From Roseateles sp. (GTDB lineage: Bacteria; Pseudomonadota; Gammaproteobacteria; Burkholderiales; Burkholderiaceae_C), in the NCBI GenBank assembly GCA_016790285.1, contig JAEUPJ010000091.1, positions 1 through 64,000 of the forward strand: 64,000 nt of DNA, read 5' to 3'. Below, in pieces: positions 1 through 8,230 of this stretch (position 1 is its first letter; each line of letters opens with the position of its first letter). A model generated the notes under the pieces. The model was not told where the DNA came from, made no database searches, and worked only from the letters and a program-made list of their open reading frames with translations. Position numbers and translations under genes: made by a program.

Positions 1-140
1 CGAACCTCCTTGGTACCGGCACTAGGCCTGCCTATCGAGCCCAGCGCGGAACGCACCCCACGCCTGCAACGCCCATGTCTCGCTTTTCCCATCTCAACTC
101 CCTGGTATGAAGGTGTTGCGATGACCGGTTGAATCCGCCC

Positions 141-764
141 ATGAACCGCCGCCTGATCCTCACCACGCTCGCCGCCGCCTCGGTGGCCGCCCTGGCCGGC
201 TGTGCCGGCCCGTACACCGTCTCCGCCGACGTGTCCAGTTATGGCAACTGGCCGGCGGACCGCAAGCCCGGCACCTACGCCTTCGACCGCCTGCCCTCGC
301 AGCAGCAGAGCGAGGAAGCCGCCAAGCGCCAGGCCACGCTGGAAGAGGCCGCGCGGGGTGCGCTGGAGCGCGCCGGCTTCAAGCCCGCTGCCGACGCCAA
401 GACGGCCGATGTGCTCGTGACGCTGGGCGCCCGCGTCACCGCCTACGACCCCGTGCCCTGGGACGACCCGCTGTGGTGGCGCTGGCGCGGCCGCCTGTAC
501 GCGCCGCGGTATGGGTATGCCCCGGGCTTGGGCAGCTGGGGCTGGCGCCAGGACCCCTTCTTCGACCGCCGCTATGACCGCGCCGTCGCCCTGCTCATGC
601 GCGACCGCGCCAGCGGCGAGGCCTTGTTCGAAGCGCATGCCAGCAACGAGGGCATGACCATGGGCAGCGACGCCATGCTCACGATCCTGTTCGACGCGTC
701 GCTGGCCGAGTTCCCCAAGGTCAACCCCAAGTCCCACCGCGTCTCGGTGCAGGCGGTGCGCTGA
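141..764 (+). CDS. DUF4136-type outer-membrane lipoprotein
   Basis: A predicted lipoprotein of 207 aa. It opens with a short basic n-region, a hydrophobic stretch and a lipobox (LAGC), so the mature protein should start at the Cys near residue 21 and be lipid-anchored. The body has the spacing of DUF4136 proteins: an early YGNW/TYAFDRLP segment, an alanine-rich helix, then a strand reading DVLVTLGARV. A Trp/Tyr/Gly/Arg-rich middle (WWRWRGRLYAP) is followed by a last domain with LLMRDRASGEALFEAHA. The ATG at 141 is preferred over an in-frame TTG at 129 because it places the basic residues directly before the hydrophobic core. The molecular role of this family is unknown. It stands alone upstream of glmU. 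Confidence 0.75.
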   Translation: MNRRLILTTLAAASVAALAGCAGPYTVSADVSSYGNWPADRKPGTYAFDRLPSQQQSEEAAKRQATLEEAARGALERAGFKPAADAKTADVLVTLGARVTAYDPVPWDDPLWWRWRGRLYAPRYGYAPGLGSWGWRQDPFFDRRYDRAVALLMRDRASGEALFEAHASNEGMTMGSDAMLTILFDASLAEFPKVNPKSHRVSVQAVR

Positions 765-822
765 GCGTCACGCCGGCCTGCTGATAATCGCGGCTTCGTT
801 CCAACGTAGTCGCAAGGCAGGC

Positions 823-2202
823 ATGGCGCTGAATATCGTGATCATGGCGGCGGGCAAAGGCACCCGCATGAAGTCCGCCACCCCCAAGGTGCTGCACAAG
901 CTCGCGGGCCGCTCGCTGCTGGCCCACGTGCTCAAGAGCTGCGAGCCCCTGGCCGCTGCTGCACGCATCGTCATCACCGGCCACGGCGCCGAGCAGGTGG
1001 AGGCGGCCGTCGCGGCCGACGGCATCGGCTTCGTGCGCCAGATGCCGCAGCTGGGCACGGGCCACGCCATCCAGCAGGTCGTGCCGGTGCTGCAGGGCGA
1101 GGGCACGACGCTCATCCTGAACGGCGACGTGCCCCTCATCGAGACGGCCACCGCCAAGGCCCTCATCGACGCCTGCGCCGGCCACGCCCTCGTGCTGCTG
1201 ACCGTCGACCTCTTCGACCCCACCGGCTACGGCCGCATCATCCGCAACGCCGACGATGGCGGCGTGCTCGCCATCGTCGAGCACAAGGACGCCACACCCG
1301 AGCAGCGCCTCATCCACGAGGGCTACAGCGGCATGATGGCCGCCCCCACCGGCGCGCTCAAGCGCTGGGTCGGCCAGCTCACCAACAACAACGCCCAGGG
1401 CGAGTACTACCTCACCGACATCGTCGCCATGGCCGTGGCCGAAGGCCTGCCCGTGCTGGGCATCAAGGCCGGCAGCGAGACCGAGGTGCTCGGCGTGAAC
1501 GACCCCGTGCAGCTCGCCCAGCTGGAGCGCGCCTTCCAGGCCCAGCAGGCCGAACGCCTCATGCGTGCCGGCGTGCGGCTGGCCGACCCGGCGCGCTTTG
1601 ACCTGCGCGGCACGCTGGTGCACGGGCAGGACGTCGAGATCGACGTGAACTGCGTGTTCGAAGGCACCGTCGAGCTCGGCGACGGCGTGCGCATCGGCGC
1701 CAACTGCGTGATCCGCAACGCGAAGATCGCCGCCGGTGCCCGCATTCACGAGTTCACGCACGTCGACGGTGAAGCCGCAGGCGTGAGCGTCGGCGAGGGA
1801 GCGCTGATCGGCCCCTTCGCGCGTCTGCGCCCCGGCGCGCAACTGGGCGCGGAGGTGCACATCGGCAACTTCGTCGAGGTCAAGAACGCCACGCTCGCCA
1901 AGGGCGCCAAGGCCAACCACCTGGCCTACCTCGGCGACGCAACGGTGGGCGAGCGCGTGAACTACGGCGCCGGCTCCATCACCGCCAACTACGACGGTGC
2001 CAACAAGCACCGCACCACCATCGGCGACGACGTGCACGTGGGCTCCAACTGCGTGCTCGTGGCCCCGGTGACGCTGGGCAAGGGCGCCACCATCGGCGGC
2101 GGCTCCACCATCACCAAGGACGTCAGCCCCGGCGAGCTGGCCGTGGCGCGCGGCAAGCAGGTCACGCTCACCGGTTGGACCCGCCCGACCAAGAAGCGTT
2201 GA
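823..2202 (+). CDS. glmU: Bifunctional GlcNAc-1-phosphate uridylyltransferase / glucosamine-1-phosphate acetyltransferase
   Basis: GlmU performs the last two steps of UDP-N-acetylglucosamine synthesis, acetylating GlcN-1-P and then coupling it to UTP in the cytoplasm. The product feeds peptidoglycan and lipopolysaccharide. The 459 aa length is normal for the family. The N-terminal pyrophosphorylase motif MAAGKGTRMKS and the following PKVLHKLAG are intact, as are GTGHAIQQ and NGDVPL. The C-terminal half is a left-handed beta-helix of hexapeptide repeats with the trimer/acetyltransferase signatures KNATLAKGAKANHLAYLGD and NYGAGSITANYDG. The ATG at 823 is preceded by AAGGCAGGC. glmS is not adjacent. 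Identification is secure. Confidence 0.97.
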   Translation: MALNIVIMAAGKGTRMKSATPKVLHKLAGRSLLAHVLKSCEPLAAAARIVITGHGAEQVEAAVAADGIGFVRQMPQLGTGHAIQQVVPVLQGEGTTLILNGDVPLIETATAKALIDACAGHALVLLTVDLFDPTGYGRIIRNADDGGVLAIVEHKDATPEQRLIHEGYSGMMAAPTGALKRWVGQLTNNNAQGEYYLTDIVAMAVAEGLPVLGIKAGSETEVLGVNDPVQLAQLERAFQAQQAERLMRAGVRLADPARFDLRGTLVHGQDVEIDVNCVFEGTVELGDGVRIGANCVIRNAKIAAGARIHEFTHVDGEAAGVSVGEGALIGPFARLRPGAQLGAEVHIGNFVEVKNATLAKGAKANHLAYLGDATVGERVNYGAGSITANYDGANKHRTTIGDDVHVGSNCVLVAPVTLGKGATIGGGSTITKDVSPGELAVARGKQVTLTGWTRPTKKR

Positions 2203-2341
2203 AGCCGCGTTGAAGAAGCTTTGAATAGGGCCGGCTTCGTGACTTAGTTCCTGCGATGGGGTCACGCAGCCCGCTTCCGGGGGACATCGCCCTGGCCGGC
2301 GCACCGTTAGGATCACTCCACTCACGACGCCGCAGTACGCC

Positions 2342-2770
2342 ATGGCCCACGAACTCGACTTTGCCGCGCTCTCGCTCGACGACGCCATCCCGGCCGACCT
2401 GGGCGCGTTCGAGATCGCCAACGCCCAGCGCGAGCGCTCGGAAGCCGACGCCCGCAACCGGGCCCTGGAGCTCAAGGCCCAGGCCTGCGACAACGCCGCC
2501 GACGCCTGCTGGTACCTCGCCCGCAGCCTCGGCGCTGCCCGGGACCTGCCGCAGGACGGCGAAGCCAGCCTCGAGCTGCTGTTCCAGCTGATCGGCGCGC
2601 TGGCCGACCTGCCCACCGACATCGCCTCGGCGCCCCTGCCCGACGTCGTCGGCGGCCGCGACGACGGCATCACCGAACTCTGCCTGCAGCTCGAAGCCGC
2701 CCGCGAAGTGACCGAGGACGCCTTGATCGAGGCCGAGCTGGCCCCGGCCCGCAGCCAGCACTGTCACTGA
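2342..2770 (+). CDS. Small acidic hypothetical protein
   Basis: A 142 aa acidic, alanine- and leucine-rich protein that I do not recognise. It has no signal peptide or membrane segment and looks almost entirely helical. One stretch combines Cys and Trp (ACDNAADACWYLARSL). The codon use matches the surrounding genes and the gene ends in a strong stem-loop, so it is probably a real cytoplasmic protein. It stands alone, about 140 bp after glmU. Confidence 0.6.
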   Translation: MAHELDFAALSLDDAIPADLGAFEIANAQRERSEADARNRALELKAQACDNAADACWYLARSLGAARDLPQDGEASLELLFQLIGALADLPTDIASAPLPDVVGGRDDGITELCLQLEAAREVTEDALIEAELAPARSQHCH

Positions 2771-2794
2771 ACGCCCCAGGCGGGGCACTAAAAC

Positions 2795-2825
2795 AAATGG
2801 CGCCACAGGGCGCCATTTGCTTTTT
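2795..2825. terminator. Bidirectional rho-independent terminator
   Basis: A perfect 10-bp stem (AAATGGCGCC, loop ACAG, GGCGCCATTT) is followed by GC and TTTTT on the plus strand. On the minus strand the same stem is followed by GTTTTAG. It sits between convergent genes (stops at 2770 and 2841), so it can end transcription from both sides. Confidence 0.85.
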
Positions 2826-2840
2826 CAGGGCTGAGGTCGC

Positions 2841-3476
2841 TCAGCGGTTGCGGCGACGGCCCGCTGCACCAACAGCCAGCAATGCCATACCCACCAGCAC
2901 GACGCTGGCCGGCTCAGGCACCGTGTTCGCCAGACGCATCGTCGGGCCAAAGATGGGGAAGTTGAACTGCGCCGTCGGATCCGCCAGGCCGGTCGTGGTG
3001 CTTTGAACACCACCCGTCAGGGCCACACCGGCGATCGTGGTGTACGGGCTGCCGACCTGCGCCAGCGGCGTGGCGGAAGTGAACACCGCGCCAATGCGAT
3101 AGTCGCCCGCCGCCAGGGTGAGGTTGGCGATCGACTCGAAGAGCCATTCACCGGCGAGGTTCGCAGATGCGATCTGCGTGCTGCCATTGGTCACGGTCGT
3201 CGACGCCAGCAGGGCGCCTGCGCTGGACCACAGACCGATCTGCACGGAAGGCTGGCCCAGGCCATCGGCGCCCGCATCCCACATGCCCAGGCCGTCGATC
3301 GTGATGGCATCCCGAACCGTGAAGGACCAGCCATAGGTCACGCCGCCGCTGCAGCCGCCGCACGGGGTAGCCGTGCCGCCGGGCGTCAGGTCGAGGACGA
3401 GATCGGCTTGTGCAGGAGACACCAGGGCGGCCGCCAGAACCGCAATGCTGGCCAACGACTTGATCAGATTTCGCAT
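2841..3476 (-). CDS. PEP-CTERM sorting-domain protein (DUF4082-like)
   Basis: A 211 aa exported protein. A Sec signal peptide ends around PAQA (residues 22-25), leaving a beta-rich domain. The C-terminus has the tripartite PEP-CTERM signal: VPEPAS, a hydrophobic helix (VVLVGMALLAVGAAG) and a basic tail RRRNR. Such proteins are processed by an exosortase and displayed at the surface or in exopolysaccharide; no exosortase gene lies in this window. The central segment GWSFTVRDAITIDGLGMWD resembles DUF4082/jelly-roll type modules. It has four cysteines-like positions only in one CGGC pair near residue 38. The start has GGGGAAGC upstream. It ends at the bidirectional terminator it shares with the preceding gene. 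Confidence 0.8.
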   Translation of the reverse strand: MRNLIKSLASIAVLAAALVSPAQADLVLDLTPGGTATPCGGCSGGVTYGWSFTVRDAITIDGLGMWDAGADGLGQPSVQIGLWSSAGALLASTTVTNGSTQIASANLAGEWLFESIANLTLAAGDYRIGAVFTSATPLAQVGSPYTTIAGVALTGGVQSTTTGLADPTAQFNFPIFGPTMRLANTVPEPASVVLVGMALLAVGAAGRRRNR

Positions 3477-3621
3477 GATGCTTCCCCGTCAAAAAAGGTA
3501 GAAGCCATCAAGCAACATCCGCGCCACCCAGCGCCCTTCATGGTAGGGGGCACGGGACAGAGGCGATAGACGCCCTGCAAGTGTCAAGTGCACCGACACC
3601 CCCGAGCTGCCACGACAACGA

Positions 3622-3649
3622 TAAAAAAGGGCCGGCAGCGCCGGCCCTT
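3622..3649 (-). terminator. Rho-independent terminator of the BON-domain gene
   Basis: On the minus strand a perfect 10-bp stem (AAGGGCCGGC, loop GCT, GCCGGCCCTT) runs straight into TTTTTTAT. It lies 19 bp beyond the stop codon of the BON-domain gene at 3669. Confidence 0.88.
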
Positions 3650-3668
3650 GGTTGCTTCAAAGGTGCCG

Positions 3669-4991
3669 TTACCGCCCGGCGCCAGCCTGGGCCACCACCC
3701 GCGAAGGGATTTGCTCGGAGACCGCCACCGGCGGCAACGTCAGCCGGTTGTCGACCGCCTTCACACCGCTGGTGTTGGCCGCCACGACCGTGGCGCGCTC
3801 GCGGGCCTGGGCGTCGGGGGCCTGCCCTTCGAGCTTGACCACGCCGTGGTCCGTGCTCACCGCGATGGGCACCGTGGCCAGCGTCGCGTCGGCCGCCAGG
3901 GCCTGGCGCACCTGCACCGTGATGCTCGTGTCGGCCGGGTCCGGCGTGGCCGGGGCTGGGGCGGGCGCCTGCTGGGCCACGACCGGGGGCGTCAAGGGGG
4001 CCGTCGCCACGGGCGGCGTGGATGGCGTCACCGGGGGCGCCAGCTGGGGCACCGTCGCTGCCGAGGCTGCTGCCACCGGGGCCGCCGGCTGGGGCGACGG
4101 CAGGGCGGACGGCGCCGTGGAGGGCGACGTCGCAGGCGGCGAGATCACGGTCGGCGTCACCGAGGACGGCATCGGGGCAGGCGCCGGGCTCACCACCGGC
4201 GGCGAGACCTGGGCCAGCACCTCCGGCTGCGGCGTCAGCGTGCGGATCACGGGCGCGTCGACCTTGGCCGGCTTGTCCGCGGGCTTGGCCGCCCAGACCT
4301 GCGGCTGCGGCTGTGCGGGGGCCGGCGCCTGGGCGATGCGCGTCTCGGCCGGAGCGGGCTTCGCCACGGGCGGCTCGGCCGCCGCCTTGGGCGCCGGAGC
4401 CGTCGCCTCTGCGGCCGGCGGCGTGTTCGTCGACGGGGTCTCGGCCTCGGTGGCCGGGGTCGTCTGCGGCACAGCTTCCGACGTCACACCTGCGGCGCCC
4501 GCGCTCGGCGGCGCGTTCTGCAGCTGGGCGTCTTCCGGCGACGGCGTGGCCTGGCCGACAACCACCGGCGTGCTCGCATCGGGCGAGGTCGGTGCGGTGT
4601 TGCGCGACATCACCATCGCGCCGCCAATCATCAGCACGCCCACGCCTGCACCCACCACCCACGGCACGCTGCTGCCGCGCGGCGGTGGCGCCGCGACCGA
4701 TGCCCCGGCCGCGGGCCGCACGGCCGGCGCGGCGGCATGTGCATAGCCAGCGGCGGCGGCGGTTGCTGGCGCCACTTGCGGGCGGATGCTCGGCGCTGCG
4801 ACCGCAGGGCGCACGGGCGCCGTGAACGCGGGCGCATCCCCATGCAGCGGGGTGTGCAGCGACACCGGCTTCGCACCGGCCTTGAAGCCGCGCTTCAGGT
4901 TCAGGGCCGGGTTGTTCGTCTTGACTGGGTTGCCGCTGCCATAAACCTGTTGGTCCCAGCCTTCGGCGTGCACGGATTTCGGAAATTTCAT
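3669..4991 (-). CDS. BON-domain membrane protein with long Pro/Ala-rich linker
   Basis: A protein of about 440 aa. The first ~115 residues are soluble, beginning MKFPKSVHAEGWDQQVYGSG. One membrane segment follows (VPWVVGAGVGVLMIGGAMVM), then a ~200-residue linker of Pro, Ala, Thr and Val. The C-terminus is a BON domain (VRQALAADATLATVPIAV, then GVVKLEGQAPDAQARERA and GVKAVDNRLTL). BON domains bind lipid or envelope surfaces. With no signal peptide, the likely topology is N-in with the BON domain in the periplasm. The start is fixed by AGGAGG on the minus strand 6-7 nt before ATG 4991; a 30-codon upstream extension has no support. It is divergent from the PEP-CTERM gene at 5316. Confidence 0.82.
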   Translation of the reverse strand: MKFPKSVHAEGWDQQVYGSGNPVKTNNPALNLKRGFKAGAKPVSLHTPLHGDAPAFTAPVRPAVAAPSIRPQVAPATAAAAGYAHAAAPAVRPAAGASVAAPPPRGSSVPWVVGAGVGVLMIGGAMVMSRNTAPTSPDASTPVVVGQATPSPEDAQLQNAPPSAGAAGVTSEAVPQTTPATEAETPSTNTPPAAEATAPAPKAAAEPPVAKPAPAETRIAQAPAPAQPQPQVWAAKPADKPAKVDAPVIRTLTPQPEVLAQVSPPVVSPAPAPMPSSVTPTVISPPATSPSTAPSALPSPQPAAPVAAASAATVPQLAPPVTPSTPPVATAPLTPPVVAQQAPAPAPATPDPADTSITVQVRQALAADATLATVPIAVSTDHGVVKLEGQAPDAQARERATVVAANTSGVKAVDNRLTLPPVAVSEQIPSRVVAQAGAGR

Positions 4992-5315
4992 CACTGCCTC
5001 CTGGGTCGTGATCGACCGGTTCGTGATGAATCCATTGTTGAGATGACGCACGGCGCGCCGTGCCGGCCTGTGCGCGGTCACCCTGTAGGACAGCGGGCAG
5101 TGGGCGTAGCCAGATGTGAGCGTCGTAAGGCCGACCGGCAGTTTCGGGCGCGGCGCAACGTCCTGTCACACCGCTCCAGCGGCCGCAGCTCCGCGGAAAG
5201 CACCCCCCATCTAGGGGGCAGGTTCATCCCCAGGCGCCAACAGGTGCCGCCGTCATCGGGTCCTAGACTGCCCGGCGTCAGAAAAGCCGCACGCCGGCAA
5301 CCCAGGGAGAAGCTC
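4992..5315. other. Divergent intergenic region (324 bp) with two palindromic elements
   Basis: No credible gene is seen here. It separates the BON-domain gene (minus) from a PEP-CTERM gene (plus). It contains a perfect 16-bp palindrome, GCACGGCGCGCCGTGC, at 5048-5063, which carries an AscI-like core. A second inverted repeat, CCCCC-ATCTA-GGGGG, lies at 5204-5218. A possible -10 (TAGACT, 5264-5269) lies 47 bp before the downstream ATG. No good -35 is visible, which would fit an activator-dependent promoter with the 5204 element upstream of it. That reading is inference. Confidence 0.45.
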
Positions 5316-5975
5316 ATGAAACGTGCCATGTCGGCGGTCGCGGCCGCCTTGTTGTCCATCGCCTTCGCGGCCCCTGCCTCGGCGGGCACCGTGCTGCAGT
5401 ACGACGAAGGGATCGACGGAGACCTGACCCCCGCGAGCACGGTGACCGAGCTGATGCTCGGAGCCGGCCACAACACGGTCAAGGGCCAGATGCACGTCGT
5501 CACGCACATCGAGCTGCCCGACGCGCCGACCGATCTCGACCTCGACGCGATGAACCTGCTGTTGCCTGCTGGCCTTCAGATCACCGGGATGCGCGTCGAT
5601 TTCTCCTTCGCGGACACCACCCAGAACACCCTGAATGCCGCATGGGCCTGGATGGTCACCGCCTGGCCGGCGAACCTCTCCAGCAGCAACTGCTTTGTCG
5701 TTCTCGGCAGCGAACCGTACTGCTCTGGCGCCGTGTACTCCGCCACCGGCGGCGAGCTGATGGGCAGCCTGCCCACCACCGAACAGCGCTACCTCATCAC
5801 GCAGGGCAGCGGCATGCTGTGGAACGACGGCCTGAAGCCGGTTGGCGGCACGCTGACCTACACGCTCAGCATCGACGTCGCGGCCGTTCCCGAGCCGGCG
5901 ACCGCCCTCCTCGCGCTCCTCGGCCTGCCCCTGCTGGGCCGCGCGGTGCGCGCCCGCCGGGCGCGCGGCGCCTAA
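5316..5975 (+). CDS. PEP-CTERM sorting-domain protein
   Basis: A 219 aa exported protein. The signal peptide is MKRAMSAVAAALLSIAFA with cleavage after ASA. The mature part is beta-rich and lacks catalytic motifs; its only cysteine pair (SNCFVVLGSEPYC) could form a disulphide. The C-terminus has the PEP-CTERM signal VPEPATALLALLGLPLLG followed by the basic tail RAVRARRARGA. ATG 5316 is preceded by AGGGAGAAG at good spacing; longer in-frame extensions upstream are open only because of the GC content. It is convergent with, and overlaps by 4 bp, the dioxygenase gene. The function of the mature domain is unknown. Confidence 0.82.
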   Translation: MKRAMSAVAAALLSIAFAAPASAGTVLQYDEGIDGDLTPASTVTELMLGAGHNTVKGQMHVVTHIELPDAPTDLDLDAMNLLLPAGLQITGMRVDFSFADTTQNTLNAAWAWMVTAWPANLSSSNCFVVLGSEPYCSGAVYSATGGELMGSLPTTEQRYLITQGSGMLWNDGLKPVGGTLTYTLSIDVAAVPEPATALLALLGLPLLGRAVRARRARGA

Positions 5976-6817
5976 AAACCCTGCACGGGCAGCGCGTCAC
6001 CGCGCTGCAGCCAGTTGCGCGGCGAGTAGTGGCTGGCCGCGTCGGTCACGTGCAGCGTGTAGGCGTGGCGTGACTTCTCGGAGCGGTTGGCGGCCGAGTA
6101 GTGCGGCAGCAGGCCGTGGAAGACGACGAGCGAGCCCGCCTCGACTTCCAGCGGCACCGCTTCCTTGGCATCTGCCGCCGGCCAGGGCGTGGGGTCGACC
6201 TGTTCCATCCAGGCCTTGCGCCCTTCGCGCACAAAGCGCTCGCGCAGCACGCCGCGCGCGCCGCGGTGGCCGCCCGGTTCGGCCCAGAGGCAGCCGTTGT
6301 GCAGCGTGGCGTCTTCCAGGGCGAACCAGAAGGTCGTCACGGTGATGGGGTCGCTCTCGAAGAAGCTCGCGTCCTGGTGCCAGCGCACCTCGCCGCCGAT
6401 GCCCGGCTGCTTGAAGATGAACATGCTCTGCCAGACCTGGGGCCGCGCCAGGCCCAGGCCGGCGGCCACGCCGCGCAGCGCCTCGCCCTTGGAGAAGGCG
6501 CTGAAGACGGGGTCCAGGTCATGCATGGCGTGGCCGATCTTGTTGATGGCCAGCTCCTTGGGCACGCGCAGCCGGCCCTCGGCGTCGAAGGCCTCCTCCT
6601 CGAAGAAGCAGCGCACCTGGTCGCCGCTGTCCAGGAAGTAGTCGTCCACGTGGCGCTGCTGCTCCTCGGTCGTGAACACGGGGCGCTGCTCGCCGGGGTC
6701 GAAGTCGTCCACGATCTGCAGTGCCCGCTCGCGCAGGGCCGCGATCTCGGCGGCGCTCTTGAAACCGGGGATGACGAGGAAGCCTTGTTCGGCGTAGCGG
6801 GCAGTGTCGACAGTCAT
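5972..6817 (-). CDS. Phytanoyl-CoA dioxygenase (PhyH) family protein
   Basis: A non-haem Fe(II)/2-oxoglutarate dioxygenase-like protein of about 281 aa. The double-stranded beta-helix signatures are visible. The metal-binding HxD is in RWHQDASFF, the distal His in VVFHGLLPHYSAANRS, and an Arg for 2-oxoglutarate follows in EKSRHAYTLH. The N-terminus (YAEQGFLVIPGF) and NGCLWAEPGGHR are also typical of PhyH. The substrate cannot be told; family members hydroxylate phytanoyl-CoA, ectoine, phosphonates and others. I chose ATG 6817 because homologues begin at this point; an upstream ATG at 6886 is possible. It is divergent from the SRPBCC gene. Confidence 0.85.
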   Translation of the reverse strand: MTVDTARYAEQGFLVIPGFKSAAEIAALRERALQIVDDFDPGEQRPVFTTEEQQRHVDDYFLDSGDQVRCFFEEEAFDAEGRLRVPKELAINKIGHAMHDLDPVFSAFSKGEALRGVAAGLGLARPQVWQSMFIFKQPGIGGEVRWHQDASFFESDPITVTTFWFALEDATLHNGCLWAEPGGHRGARGVLRERFVREGRKAWMEQVDPTPWPAADAKEAVPLEVEAGSLVVFHGLLPHYSAANRSEKSRHAYTLHVTDAASHYSPRNWLQRGDALPVQGF

Positions 6818-6903
6818 GGCATTGGGGGAAGGAGTTGTGCCGATTGTGTCGCCGCCGCGGCGCTTCGACAGTCCCGACATCGCCACTGCCCGGGAGAGTC
6901 CCG

Positions 6904-7434
6904 ATGAAAGCCGTCAAAGCCCTGCTGGTCCTCGTCATCGTGCTGGCCGCCGTGCTGCTGGCCGGGGGCCTGATGCTCTCGCCGAAGTTCGCGGTCGCAC
7001 GGTCCATCACGATCAACGCCGCGCCCGAGAAGATCTACCCGCTCATCGCCGACCCGCGCGCCTGGAAGCAATGGAGCGTCTGGACGCAGCGCGACCCCGC
7101 CATGACGATCGAGTACACCGGCACGCCCTCGGGCTCCGGCGCGGTGTGGGCCTGGAAGAGCAAGAGCCAGGGCGATGGCCGCATGACCTTCACCGCGGCT
7201 CAGCCTCCTCAGCAGTTGGGCTACGAGCTGTTCTTCCCCGACTTCGGATCCACGTCCACCGGCGAATTCCGGCTGGCGGCGCAAGGCGGCGCCACGCAGG
7301 TCACCTGGACGATGAACGGCGACATGGGCGCCAACCCGCTGTACCGCTGGATGGGCCTGTTCATGGACAAGCTCACCGGGCCGGACTTCGACGCCGGGCT
7401 GGCCAACCTGAAGGCGATCGCCGAGAAGCCCTGA
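6904..7434 (+). CDS. SRPBCC family protein (polyketide cyclase/dehydrase-like), membrane-anchored
   Basis: A 176 aa protein with one N-terminal hydrophobic segment (residues 5-25, ALLVLVIVLAAVLLAGGLML). It is followed by a START/Bet v 1-like fold in the SRPBCC family. Typical strands are SITINAAPEKIYPLIADPRAWKQW and TQVTWTMNGDMG, with the C-terminal helix MDKLTGPDFDAGLANLKAIAEK. Such proteins bind hydrophobic ligands; the partner here is unknown. ATG 6904 has GGGAGAG before it and gives the short hydrophobic leader usual in this subgroup. Confidence 0.83.
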   Translation: MKAVKALLVLVIVLAAVLLAGGLMLSPKFAVARSITINAAPEKIYPLIADPRAWKQWSVWTQRDPAMTIEYTGTPSGSGAVWAWKSKSQGDGRMTFTAAQPPQQLGYELFFPDFGSTSTGEFRLAAQGGATQVTWTMNGDMGANPLYRWMGLFMDKLTGPDFDAGLANLKAIAEKP

Positions 7435-7446
7435 CGCCGGCTTCGC

Positions 7447-8124
7447 TCAGGCCGGCTCCCACACCAGGGCCACGGCCAGCGCGGCCTCGGTGACGGCACG
7501 CCCGAGCGGCGTGGCCGCATCCGGGCGGCGCAGGTGGGGCACGCCACGGCTCAGGTCCACGCTGCCCACCACCTGCTCGCCCTGCAGGAATTCATAACCC
7601 ACGGCGCTGGCCGTCGCCATGCCGCTGCCCTCCAGCCGGTGCACGGAGCGCACCGTGAGCACAACGTCGCCACGCCGGTAGCGGCCCTCGCGCGTCTGCT
7701 GGCCCCACTGCACGCGGCCCTCGCCCACGTCCATGACGGCGTCGGAGGCGCCCGTCCAGCGGCAGTTCAGTGTCCAGGGCTTGGTGGCAACGGCCAGCAC
7801 GCCGCGGGCGACCTCGGTCTGCCGCGCTGTGCACTCGGCCTGGCTCTCGCCCGACGGGCCCGCCCAGCTGTAGCGCAGGGGCGCGCGGCCCGTGGCCAGC
7901 GTGTCAAAGAGCGACAGCCGGTCGGCGCCGCGGTCGTAACGCACACGTTGCCCTGACAGCTGGAACTCGCCCTGGCGCCCCCATCCGGGCTTGCCGAAGG
8001 ACTCTTCCGGCACCGAGGCCAGCGCCGCCGGCTGCGCCATGCGCGCCTCGCGCACCACACCACAACCCGCCAGCAGCGCCTGCACTGCCACGAGCGCCGC
8101 ACCCATCATCGTCGACCACCGCAT
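7447..8124 (-). CDS. Hypothetical lipoprotein, paralogue A of a tandem pair
   Basis: A 225 aa predicted lipoprotein. The leader MRWSTMMGAALVAVQALLAGC has a clear lipobox and the mature protein is about 205 aa. It is plainly homologous to the adjacent gene at 8231-8941. Shared blocks in the same order are FGKxxWGRQGEF, GQRVRYxRGAxRLxLFD, LxCRWG/T and EGxYRRGxxxL. They continue with VGYExLxxxxVVxxxDLS and the nearly identical end LRRPDxxTPLGRAVTEAAL. Two to three cysteines are conserved. I do not recognise the family. ATG 8124 was chosen over an upstream GTG/ATG because it gives a proper lipoprotein leader. Confidence 0.72.
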   Translation of the reverse strand: MRWSTMMGAALVAVQALLAGCGVVREARMAQPAALASVPEESFGKPGWGRQGEFQLSGQRVRYDRGADRLSLFDTLATGRAPLRYSWAGPSGESQAECTARQTEVARGVLAVATKPWTLNCRWTGASDAVMDVGEGRVQWGQQTREGRYRRGDVVLTVRSVHRLEGSGMATASAVGYEFLQGEQVVGSVDLSRGVPHLRRPDAATPLGRAVTEAALAVALVWEPA

Positions 8125-8230
8125 GGCCACCCCTTCACAACGAGAACAACACGACGGGGCGCACTGTAGAAGGGCGGGAGTGCCCCTGCCGGTCCTCACC
8201 GTGCCGGGGGTCATGCCCCGCTCGGGCAGG

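Noticed and set aside
721-2673. 650-codon minus-strand frame opposite glmU
   Set aside because: Antisense shadow of glmU, repetitive Gly/Ala/His composition, no domain.
3588-5315. Long open frame running from 3588 into the PEP-CTERM gene on the plus strand
   Set aside because: It is Arg/Gly-rich low complexity, antisense to the BON-domain gene. The real start at 5316 has a ribosome-binding site and signal peptide.
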